The notes beneath the pieces are model-generated. The model had not been told where the DNA came from. It saw only the letters and a list, made by a program, of their open reading frames with translations, and made no database searches. Made by a program: the position numbers and the translations under genes. Shown here piece after piece: positions 45,560 through 52,968 of a stretch of DNA of 64,000 bases. Source of the stretch: Spirosoma endophyticum (GTDB lineage Bacteria; Bacteroidota; Bacteroidia; Cytophagales; Spirosomataceae); NCBI RefSeq assembly GCF_900112365.1, contig NZ_FOLQ01000004.1:62001-126000 (forward strand), given 5' to 3'. Each line of letters starts with the position of its first letter. Position 1 is the first letter of the stretch.

Positions 45560-46234
45560 TTATTTTTTAGCCTCTTTAGCGATGCGTTCTTCCCACTCTT
45601 TACCGGCCTTTTTCATGTCTATTCCGGCGGCCGACAGGTAGTTATTTATCTTGCCTTTATACTTCCCAAAAACGGCGTGTTTTCCTTCCGATGTGCCGAC
45701 ATCCATGGCGCGTTCGCGGGCTTCGGTTAACCAGGAAAGAATCTGCGTTTTCTGGGCATCGGTTAAGTCAGGTAGCATAGCCTGGTATCCCTTATACGTA
45801 ATCGGCAAAACGCCGTAGGTCATCCCATCTCTTACCTGATCGACCTGCATTGCTGTCAACTCCCTGGCCAATGCCGCTACATACTCTTTATGCAGTTTTT
45901 CCAGCTTACTATTCGTCTCGGTTTCGACCCTGTTCCTTTCGGTTTCCAGCGTCTCTTTGGATGTCGTTTCACTGAGTCTTTTTACGGCTTCTTTGCGGCC
46001 CTCATGAATGGCATTCAGATCCCGATATTGCTGCACAATCGTCTGCTGTACGCGCGAAGAAGTTGGCACGTCGGTTATGCCCAGAGTAGCTACAATCTTG
46101 GCCGCGCGCTCATTTATGACTCGTGTATAAGCGGCCTCTTTACTTTCTTTTGCTTCGTCCTGACCCAGCACCGAAACCGTAGCGAAAAGCAGAAGAAAGA
46201 CACTGAACAGGGCGTTTCTCAGGGTGTAAATCAT
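45560..46234 (-). CDS. Exported DUF3826 protein
   Basis: The product is 224 aa with a signal peptide ending VSVLGQ. It is mostly helical and charged; the middle is coiled-coil-like (SKETLETERNRVETETNSKLEKL). The conserved DUF3826 parts are TRVINERAAKIVATLGI near the N-terminus and VLPITYKGYQAMLPDLT further on. The function is unknown. I recall the family occurring repeatedly beside SusC/SusD and pectin-type enzymes, which fits here. It is upstream of and co-directional with pair 3, with a 149-bp gap. Confidence 0.85.
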   Translation of the reverse strand: MIYTLRNALFSVFLLLFATVSVLGQDEAKESKEAAYTRVINERAAKIVATLGITDVPTSSRVQQTIVQQYRDLNAIHEGRKEAVKRLSETTSKETLETERNRVETETNSKLEKLHKEYVAALARELTAMQVDQVRDGMTYGVLPITYKGYQAMLPDLTDAQKTQILSWLTEARERAMDVGTSEGKHAVFGKYKGKINNYLSAAGIDMKKAGKEWEERIAKEAKK

Positions 46235-46781
46235 CGGTCAGGATCGTGTCAAAAGGGTTGTTTCGTAGGGTTATTTAAGCGGTTCAGAATTTCCTGTTCA
46301 GAAGCAAAGAAGTGTCAGTGAAAGCAGACAAATCCATGAATAAACACTACTTTTCTATAACATGATACAAAAATATAGTACATTTTGAGGCCTTAACTGC
46401 ATTTTTTTGCCAATTTGTTATAGGAAATTATCATAGAATAAATATGAATAAATAAGGTTCTTTCGTTAAGTGTATGACAGGAGATTCCTATCGCACCGAC
46501 TGAGCAGGGGCGAATTTGCCGAAATACGGCCTGCAGACTCCAGCAGTGCAGTAGCTGGATGAAATGTATGATTAAAACAGGCGTATGTTCGACACCGATG
46601 CAGAGTCAGTAGACAAGCAAATGCTCGTACTTATACACTGGCGGGCTCAGTCCTTAAACGGAGTGCTGATAGGCTCAACAGCCAGGATACTGTTGATGCA
46701 AGTCAGCCGAACATTCAGTAAAAAAACGTATTACCTGTTTGACTACCTGCTAACTATTTTTGGTGATTATTGCCTACTACT
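46235..46781. other. Divergent intergenic region of 547 bp
   Basis: This region lies between the DUF3826 gene (-) and the AraC regulator (+). A minus-strand TATTTTTG at 46368-46375 matches the -7 consensus. A 66-codon open frame at 46585-46785 has no recognisable domain and is probably not a gene. The AT-rich block 46320-46460 most likely holds the promoters. Confidence 0.45.
46368..46375 (-). promoter_or_regulatory. Candidate -7 promoter box (TATTTTTG)
   Basis: On the minus strand this reads TATTTTTG, an exact TAnnTTTG match, 134 nt before the DUF3826 ATG at 46234. The leader would be long and the -33 element is not evident. Confidence 0.3.
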
Positions 46782-47672
46782 ATGAAGCCATTATTTCGCA
46801 AGGTGACTGCTAAACTGGAGAGTTCCTTTACAGTCCGTCACGATACGTTACCCCACTTCAAAAACATCTGGCATTACCATCCTGAACTGGAGCTACACTA
46901 TATTGTAAAAGGGGAAGGTGTCCGGTTTATTGGGGATAGAATCAGTAATTTTTCGCACGGAGAAGTGGTGCTGGTTGGCGAGAATTTACCGCATACGTGG
47001 CGCAGTAATGAAGAATATTTTCACAACAATCCCGAGCTGACTATTGAAGTCATTGTCATTCAGTTTTTGCCCGATTGTTTAGGGGATTATCTGTTAAATC
47101 TACCCGAAGCGTATTTACTGCCCAAGCTCTACGAAAAAGCCAAAAGCGGCATGGTCATAACCGGCGAAGCCAATGAGAAATTAATTAAATTAATGCGCCG
47201 GGCGGTTCATGCGACGAATCTCGATAAAATAATCATCCTGCTGCAGATGTTGAAAATCCTCTCCGAGACTGATGAATATGAAGTGATTGTGAATGGACGA
47301 GCCGTATTTTATCAGTCCAATGAAATGGACACGCTGCGCCTGAATAACGTGTGCAGTTACACCTTAACGAATTACAAGAAAGACATTACGCTGGAAGAGA
47401 TTTCGGCCATCAGCAACCTAAGCGTTACGTCGTTCTGCCGGTATTTCAAGTTAATGACCAATAAGACGTACTACGACTTCCTGATCGAAATCCGAATCAG
47501 TCACGCTTGCCGGGCCCTGATTGAAGATAAGACGCCCACTGAAGTGATTTGCTTCGATTGTGGCTTCAACAACGTATCGAACTTTTATCGCCATTTCAAA
47601 AAAGTGACAGGCTTAACCCCGCTCGAATACAAACGCCAGTATCTGAACAAAGGACGGGTGCTGGTCGCGTAA
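46782..47672 (+). CDS. AraC-family transcriptional regulator with cupin sensor
   Basis: The product is 296 aa from the ATG at 46782; a TTG lies 12 bp upstream in frame. The N-terminal part is a cupin (HYHPELELHYIVKGEGVRFIG, FSHGEVVLVGENLPHTW), the usual sugar-sensing domain. The C-terminal 100 residues have two helix-turn-helix motifs: ITLEEISAISNLSVTSFCRY and VICFDCGFNNVSNFYRHFKK. It is one of two DNA-binding regulators in the window, so it is a candidate activator of the nearby glycan genes. It is followed by an acetyltransferase gene. Confidence 0.92.
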   Translation: MKPLFRKVTAKLESSFTVRHDTLPHFKNIWHYHPELELHYIVKGEGVRFIGDRISNFSHGEVVLVGENLPHTWRSNEEYFHNNPELTIEVIVIQFLPDCLGDYLLNLPEAYLLPKLYEKAKSGMVITGEANEKLIKLMRRAVHATNLDKIIILLQMLKILSETDEYEVIVNGRAVFYQSNEMDTLRLNNVCSYTLTNYKKDITLEEISAISNLSVTSFCRYFKLMTNKTYYDFLIEIRISHACRALIEDKTPTEVICFDCGFNNVSNFYRHFKKVTGLTPLEYKRQYLNKGRVLVA

Positions 47673-47795
47673 GCTGGTCAGCCGGATCGAGTGTTGACGG
47701 ATACGTATCAGCCCTGAAGGAACCCAACCCGATGATATTGTGTAGGCTATTAACCGACCAATTGGCCTGTTCACAACACAAACGATACGGATAGA

Positions 47796-48479
47796 ATGAG
47801 TAAACATGTACTGGATAACCCCGCCTGGAATGCACTAGTCTCCGGTAATAATCACTTGTCGAATGGGAATGACATCGCAAAATATTTTGCGCCCGACGTT
47901 TCCCCGTTTGTCGGTATACGAGAGACTACTCAGCAAAATTTGGACGTCCTTTATCAAACGATCCCCTTTGACAATCCCGTTATCTTAATTTCTAAGGAGG
48001 AACTGACGATTAGTAATCCCTGGCGTGTTTTAACCCGGATCGATGGTTTCCAAATGGTGTATACCGGCCTGGCTGAAGCTTTACCAACAGGTCAGGAAAT
48101 CATTCCATTAACGGAGGAGCACGTACCTCAAATGCTGGCGTTAACCAACTTAACGAATCCAGGGCCATTTGCCGCCAAGACCATTGACTTTGGTCACTAC
48201 AGGGGAATTTTTGACGGTGATCAGCTCATTGCGATGGCAGGTCAGCGGTTACACGCGGTTGATTTTGCCGAAATCAGCGCCGTTTGCACCCACCCGGACC
48301 ATTTGGGTAAAGGCTATGCCAAAATGCTTCTCTTACACCAGCTTCATCGAATCCAGGCAGCCTCCGGCACGCCCTATCTGCATGTAAAATTCGACAACAT
48401 CCGGGCAATAAATGTGTATAAAGCGCTGGGCTTTGAAACCAGAACGGACATTTACTTTTACGTCTTGCAGAAGGCTTAG
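47796..48479 (+). CDS. GNAT-family N-acetyltransferase
   Basis: The product is 227 aa and cytoplasmic. The C-terminal GNAT fold is clear: FAEISAVCTHPDHLGKGYAK carries the acetyl-CoA pyrophosphate-binding loop (HLGKGYA), and INVYKALGFETRTD is the closing motif. The N-terminal half (MSKHVLDNPAWNALVSGN) matches the FR47-like arrangement. The acetyl acceptor is unknown. It lies 123 bp after the AraC gene and may be co-transcribed with it. It has no evident link to glycan use. Confidence 0.88.
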   Translation: MSKHVLDNPAWNALVSGNNHLSNGNDIAKYFAPDVSPFVGIRETTQQNLDVLYQTIPFDNPVILISKEELTISNPWRVLTRIDGFQMVYTGLAEALPTGQEIIPLTEEHVPQMLALTNLTNPGPFAAKTIDFGHYRGIFDGDQLIAMAGQRLHAVDFAEISAVCTHPDHLGKGYAKMLLLHQLHRIQAASGTPYLHVKFDNIRAINVYKALGFETRTDIYFYVLQKA

Positions 48480-48480
48480 C

Positions 48481-48528
48481 TGTAGTGCCGTCTGTCCCAA
48501 TCAGTGGTATAGGAAGTTCGGCACTACA
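48481..48528. terminator. Inverted repeat between convergent GNAT and aldolase genes
   Basis: TGTAGTGCCG (48481-48490) and CGGCACTACA (48519-48528) are exact complements with a 28-nt spacer, placed immediately after the GNAT stop and 13 bp before the aldolase stop. Confidence 0.5.
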
Positions 48529-48541
48529 CGGTTCAACAAAA

Positions 48542-49474
48542 TCAAATCGCGACCTTCAACTCCAGTTCCCCCTGCAAGCGCGTATACGAGGCAAACAACG
48601 TATCAACCTGCCGGGCAATGTCGGGTGTGAACGTACCAACGCTACGTCGGGTATAGGTCGACATGTCGAAACCGCGCAGTTGCAAAAAGTACTTCGACAC
48701 GGTTGGATACACATGGTGCATGACATCCATGTTGTCGATGATGAATTGCTGCACCTTAGCCACCTCTTCCTGCTGGGCAGCGTTGTCGTAATTATCGCAA
48801 AGCCAGACGATCAGTTCGGGAAAGTAATTACCCTGAATGCACGAAAGCCCGGCCGAACCCGCCTTCAACGAATCGACAGCGTGAACCATATAAGCATCAT
48901 ACAACCCGAAACCCGGCCGGGACGCAAGCCGCAATTTCTCTTTAATCTGCGCCAGATCGAGCGACGTATCTTTATGGTAGATCACGCGTCCGGTTTCGAC
49001 AAAAAGCTGAAGTTGCCCGGGCGAAATCAGGCGTTTGTAGGGAACCGGGCACTCATAAAATCCAACCGGAATCGTGTCTGTACGATCCAGTAACTGAAAA
49101 ACGCGCTCGTTGAAAACGGCGTCCGATTCGGTTTCATCGGCCAGCAGGCCCGTAATCAGGATGACGGCTTCCGTGCCCGTGTCGTGTACTTTTTTGACAA
49201 AATCGGCCTGTTGCTCAATCGGCCCGCCGAACGTACCAGTTGCCACTACGGGCACCGCGCCATTCACTACGTTCAGTACGTGTTTGATTACCTGAATCCG
49301 CTCCTGTTCGCTCAATTCAAACATTTCGCTCGACAGGCAATTCGCAAACAGACCAGCCGCGCCAGCCTGTAAATAATAATCGGTGAGCCGGGTGAGGGCG
49401 TCAAAGTCAATAGCACCAGTATGAGTAAATGGCGTGAGCATTACAGGGATAAAGCCTTTTGCAGATGTTTTCAT
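48542..49474 (-). CDS. Dihydrodipicolinate synthase/N-acetylneuraminate lyase family aldolase
   Basis: The product is 310 aa, a cytoplasmic class I aldolase TIM barrel. The Schiff-base lysine is Lys168 in VIYHKDTS, and the catalytic tyrosine is in GFYECPVPYKR. The usual TGE loop reads SSEMFELS here. Family members make or cleave 2-keto acids: sialic acid, KDPG-like and 2-keto-3-deoxy sugar acids. Its place after a symporter and a glycosidase argues for sugar-acid breakdown and against lysine synthesis. It is last in a three-gene minus-strand unit. Confidence 0.88.
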   Translation of the reverse strand: MKTSAKGFIPVMLTPFTHTGAIDFDALTRLTDYYLQAGAAGLFANCLSSEMFELSEQERIQVIKHVLNVVNGAVPVVATGTFGGPIEQQADFVKKVHDTGTEAVILITGLLADETESDAVFNERVFQLLDRTDTIPVGFYECPVPYKRLISPGQLQLFVETGRVIYHKDTSLDLAQIKEKLRLASRPGFGLYDAYMVHAVDSLKAGSAGLSCIQGNYFPELIVWLCDNYDNAAQQEEVAKVQQFIIDNMDVMHHVYPTVSKYFLQLRGFDMSTYTRRSVGTFTPDIARQVDTLFASYTRLQGELELKVAI

Positions 49475-49528
49475 CAGACAATAAAGAGCGAAAGAGTAAA
49501 TGAGTGAAAGAGCGGAACCGATTTGTCA

Positions 49529-51121
49529 TTATTCATTAGGGACGATAGCCTCTTTCTGAATCGGTTCCGCATTACGGTTTTTAAGCTTTGTCAAGACCAT
49601 GCCCGTCAGGAAAATGGTGAGCGTTCCCACAACGATAATCATGTTGCTGTGCAATGTATTACGCAGGAATCCGTATTCGTCAGGGAGTTTGCCGGAGAAC
49701 GTCATCCAGATGATCACCAGAACGCCAATGATGGTTGCCGTCAGCGCTTCGGGGCTTTTCGTTTGTCGACTGATCAATCCCAGCAGGAACAGGCCGAGCA
49801 TGCCGGCCGCAAAAATTCCGGATAACGTCCACCAGGTATCCAGTATGCTTTTTACCCCAATCATGGCAATACCAGCGCCCAAACCCGCCAGCCCAACCAC
49901 AACCGTCGATAGGTGCAACAGAGTAAGCAACTTTTTGCCTGACAGGTTCGGATTGACGTAGCGTTTGTAAATATCTTCCGTAAATACCGTCGCCGATGCA
50001 TTCATGCCCGAACTGATCGTGCTCATCGCAGCCGACAGAATGGCGGAAATAATCAGGCCCATCAATCCTGGCGGCACTTTGGTCACCATAAAATGCGGCA
50101 TCACTTTATCGCCATAATCGGCGGGCTGGAGCGTAGCCACCAGACGCGATACGTCGGCGGCCGATGCGCCAATGGGCAGTCGATCCATCGCCACCTTTTG
50201 CTTGATCGCGTCGATAAATTCGGGGTGAAGCTGGTAATAGGCAAACAGGCAGGCACCGATGATAAAGAACAGAAGCGACGCTGGTACGTAGAGCCAGACG
50301 CAGAGCCACAATGATTTTGACGCTTCTTTGGTGGACGCCGTTGTATGATACCGCTGAATGTAATTCTGGTCCATCCCGAAATTATTCAGGTTGATAAAAA
50401 AGCCGTATAGCAACACTACCCAAAACGACGATTCAGTAAACGTCAACGAGAACGTACCCAGGCTAAATTTATCATTGGCCTTACCGATGTCCACTATTTT
50501 ATCCACCCCACCCGGCATCGACTGAACGATCAGATAGACGATCAGGAGGGCTCCGAAGGTTTTAATGACCGCCTGTACAACCTCCGTCCAGATCACGGCT
50601 TCTATCCCGCCAAGAACCGTGTAGATAATGATGCAAATGCCCATCACGACCATGATCATCTGCATTGAATAGCCTGTAAGTGCCTGTAAACTAAGGGCAA
50701 TTCCCAGAAAAATGGACCCCATTCGGGCGAGCTGTGTAAGCAGGAAACAGACCACCGCGTAGGTTCTGGCCCACGGGCCGAAGCGATGCTCGAAGTGCGT
50801 GTAAGCCGATATTTCGCCGGTACGCCGGTAGAAGGGAATGAAAAACCGAGCCGCCACGTAAGCCGCCAGCGGCATGGATAAACTAAAGACAAACGAGTTC
50901 CAGTTGGTACCGAACGCTTTGCCCGGAACACCCAGAAATGTATTGCTGCTCAGGAACGTAGCGTAGATGGACAAACCCGTTGCCCAACCGGGAATCAGGC
51001 CGGATGCCTTTGTAAACTGATCAGCATTTTTGTTTTTTCGGGAGAAGTAAACACCAACCAGTACCATCGCCACGAGGTAGGCGGCAATAACAGCAAGGTC
51101 AACGAGAGGCAGGTTTTTCAT
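49529..51121 (-). CDS. Sodium:solute symporter (SSS/SLC5 family), second copy
   Basis: The product is 530 aa from the ATG at 51121 (MKNLPLVDLAVIAAYLVAM); the frame extends 36 bp upstream to a TTG. About 13 to 14 membrane helices are present, with SGLIPGWATGLSIYATFLSSNTFLG and the sodium-site helix ISAILSAAMSTISSGMN. It imports a sugar or sugar acid with sodium. It belongs to a unit with the MGH1-type glycosidase and the aldolase, a plausible release, import and cleavage series. It is not a close duplicate of the copy at 31862. Confidence 0.9.
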   Translation of the reverse strand: MKNLPLVDLAVIAAYLVAMVLVGVYFSRKNKNADQFTKASGLIPGWATGLSIYATFLSSNTFLGVPGKAFGTNWNSFVFSLSMPLAAYVAARFFIPFYRRTGEISAYTHFEHRFGPWARTYAVVCFLLTQLARMGSIFLGIALSLQALTGYSMQMIMVVMGICIIIYTVLGGIEAVIWTEVVQAVIKTFGALLIVYLIVQSMPGGVDKIVDIGKANDKFSLGTFSLTFTESSFWVVLLYGFFINLNNFGMDQNYIQRYHTTASTKEASKSLWLCVWLYVPASLLFFIIGACLFAYYQLHPEFIDAIKQKVAMDRLPIGASAADVSRLVATLQPADYGDKVMPHFMVTKVPPGLMGLIISAILSAAMSTISSGMNASATVFTEDIYKRYVNPNLSGKKLLTLLHLSTVVVGLAGLGAGIAMIGVKSILDTWWTLSGIFAAGMLGLFLLGLISRQTKSPEALTATIIGVLVIIWMTFSGKLPDEYGFLRNTLHSNMIIVVGTLTIFLTGMVLTKLKNRNAEPIQKEAIVPNE

Positions 51122-51177
51122 GAAGGGTGTATGGACATCAACTGACTGAAAATTCAAAACGCTCAGTCAGTTAAAGG

Positions 51178-52734
51178 TTATAATCGGAAAGTCATCGGCG
51201 ACAAGGTCTTTCCTTTAAATACTGGTTTCCCATCCGAAAAGACTATGAACCCCTGGCCTTTACCGTAATGTTTTCCGGTTTTGTCGTACAAAATGGTCAG
51301 CGTTTTTCCGTGATACAGCACGTTATCGAGGCAAAACCAATCCCATTTGTTTTCAGGAATCAACGGATGAATTTCTACTACGTTATCGGCATGGGGTTTC
51401 AGGCCAACTAAATCGCTGATGACTAGATCGGCAAAGCCCGAATGATTGTAAAATTTACTCCTTGGATTATCGCCCTTCAACCATTCTCCCGTCTTTTCAT
51501 CCAGATATTCACCCAGGTAGAGTTGCCCGTTCATGGTGTGCGACCGGGCATATTTCAGCAACTCATCATAAAAAACAGACTTCGTCATGGCCCCCTGATT
51601 TTTGTAATTGGTGAGCAGATTGGCCAGTCCTTTCAGCGTTTGGGTCGTGGCAAATGGCCAGACGGGACCGTCCCATTCACAACCGTGCCCGGACCCGTGC
51701 GTGCGGAAACCCGGATGCCTTCGTTCGGCAGTAGTAATTCCCCAGGGCGCGTTGAAACCGGTGTTATCGATCAGTTGATTCCACTGCGCTGCATACTCGG
51801 CTTCATCGTCGGGAAGGTTGAAGTACCAGGGAATGAACCCGATGGCTTCGCGGGCGTTGGAGAAGCCACCTTTTTCGAGTTTCACCTCAAAAAAATTGGC
51901 TGATTTATTCCATAAACTATCCAGTGTCAGCTTTTTCAGCTCGGTCACCTGCCGCTGATAGCGCGTTTGTAGCGTATCATTTTTGACAAGAGCAGCCATT
52001 GCCGCTAAGGCTTTGGCATTGCCGTACATGTAGCTATTGATGGACGGGCGTCGGTTTTTCTCCTTGCGCGACCCACTGATGGATTCCTCCATCGCGTCTT
52101 TCACATCGAACTGCCAGAAAAGTCCGCTGGGTAACTGCTTCTCCTGCTGCCATTTACGGTAATCGGCATCTAAGGCCGGGAGTATTTTTTGAATGAACGG
52201 CTTATCCAGATTGACAAGATAGCGGTTGTAAACGGCATCATCGACCCAGCTACTGAACCCATGAAACCGTTGTGCTACGTGCTTCGGATCGATGTACAGC
52301 CAGAACGAAATGTAGTCGTTCACGTACTGCGGATCACGCAACCAGCGGCCTTCGTAAATGTGGTGACCGAGGGCGCTACTGATGGCATTGTACTTTCCGG
52401 CATGGTTCACTTTAGTGATGAACTCCGTGAAAACATAGCCTTCGGGCGTTTCCTTCAGATGCTTTCGAAACGCCCACCACCGGTAGTAATAAACCGTCTG
52501 CAATACCGAATCAGGACAATCGAACAGCGGAACATTTTTGGCGAGCCAGTCAAACGACTGATCGTTGGGTACATAGTTTTTAACGGCTTCCTCCTGGTCA
52601 AGGGCATTGAAGTAGGTAACGTAGTTTTTCAGCTTATCCGTCGACAGAACCGTAGCCTTCTGAGCCAGACAAACAGTCGTTTGCAGCAACACAAAGAGTA
52701 AGAAAAATTCGAAAAACTTATGATACTTATTCAT
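51178..52734 (-). CDS. Exported MGH1-type (alpha/alpha)6 glycoside hydrolase
   Basis: The product is 518 aa with a signal peptide ending VCLAQK. The (alpha/alpha)6 barrel resembles the MGH1/GH63-like glycosidase domain: TVYYYRWWAFRKHLKE, INSYMYGNAKALAAMAAL, GHGCEWDGPVWPFATTQTLK and YNHSGFADLVISDLVGL. The acids expected in catalysis are probably in the WRDP-like RWLRDPQYV segment and the CEWDGPVWP segment, but I cannot fix them. It probably acts in the periplasm on an alpha-linked sugar. It is first of a three-gene unit, 56 bp before the symporter. Confidence 0.8.
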   Translation of the reverse strand: MNKYHKFFEFFLLFVLLQTTVCLAQKATVLSTDKLKNYVTYFNALDQEEAVKNYVPNDQSFDWLAKNVPLFDCPDSVLQTVYYYRWWAFRKHLKETPEGYVFTEFITKVNHAGKYNAISSALGHHIYEGRWLRDPQYVNDYISFWLYIDPKHVAQRFHGFSSWVDDAVYNRYLVNLDKPFIQKILPALDADYRKWQQEKQLPSGLFWQFDVKDAMEESISGSRKEKNRRPSINSYMYGNAKALAAMAALVKNDTLQTRYQRQVTELKKLTLDSLWNKSANFFEVKLEKGGFSNAREAIGFIPWYFNLPDDEAEYAAQWNQLIDNTGFNAPWGITTAERRHPGFRTHGSGHGCEWDGPVWPFATTQTLKGLANLLTNYKNQGAMTKSVFYDELLKYARSHTMNGQLYLGEYLDEKTGEWLKGDNPRSKFYNHSGFADLVISDLVGLKPHADNVVEIHPLIPENKWDWFCLDNVLYHGKTLTILYDKTGKHYGKGQGFIVFSDGKPVFKGKTLSPMTFRL

Positions 52735-52760
52735 TAGTAAAGCTTTACGTAAGCTCCTTT

Positions 52761-52860
52761 ACCCCTAAATCCCCTGAAGGACGGTCGGCCGCTGCCGGAC
52801 TTAACTGGTGTTTAGACAAAGTCCGGCAGCGGCCGACCGTCCTTCAGGGGATTTAGGGGT
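52761..52860. repeat. Perfect inverted repeat with 42-bp arms
   Basis: 52761-52802 and 52819-52860 are exact complements around a 16-nt loop. The outer word ACCCCTAAATCCCCTGAAGG is related to the 9369 and 28008 elements (CCCCTGAAGG). The inner part is the nested palindrome CGGC-CGCT-GCCG. It lies between divergent genes, so it is not placed as a terminator for either. Confidence 0.9.
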
Positions 52861-52902
52861 TTTCAGACAGCTACTAGAGAAAGTTAACAACCTGTAGCTT
52901 CA

Positions 52903-52923
52903 CAAATTTAGTCTCTAAATTTG
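52903..52923 (+). promoter_or_regulatory. Palindrome CAAATTTAG-TCT-CTAAATTTG overlapping a -7 box
   Basis: A perfect 9-bp inverted repeat with a 3-nt centre. Its right arm contains TAAATTTG (52916-52923), matching TAnnTTTG. An operator overlapping a promoter is the simplest reading. It also overlaps the first possible TTG start of the next gene, which argues for a later start. Confidence 0.5.
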
Positions 52924-52968
52924 CTACCATGCTCTACAATTTTCTCTTATAATTATACCATATTAGCC

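Noticed and set aside
46585-46785. 66-codon open frame upstream of the AraC gene
   Set aside because: It overlaps the AraC start region, has no recognisable motif, and is more likely part of the promoter region.
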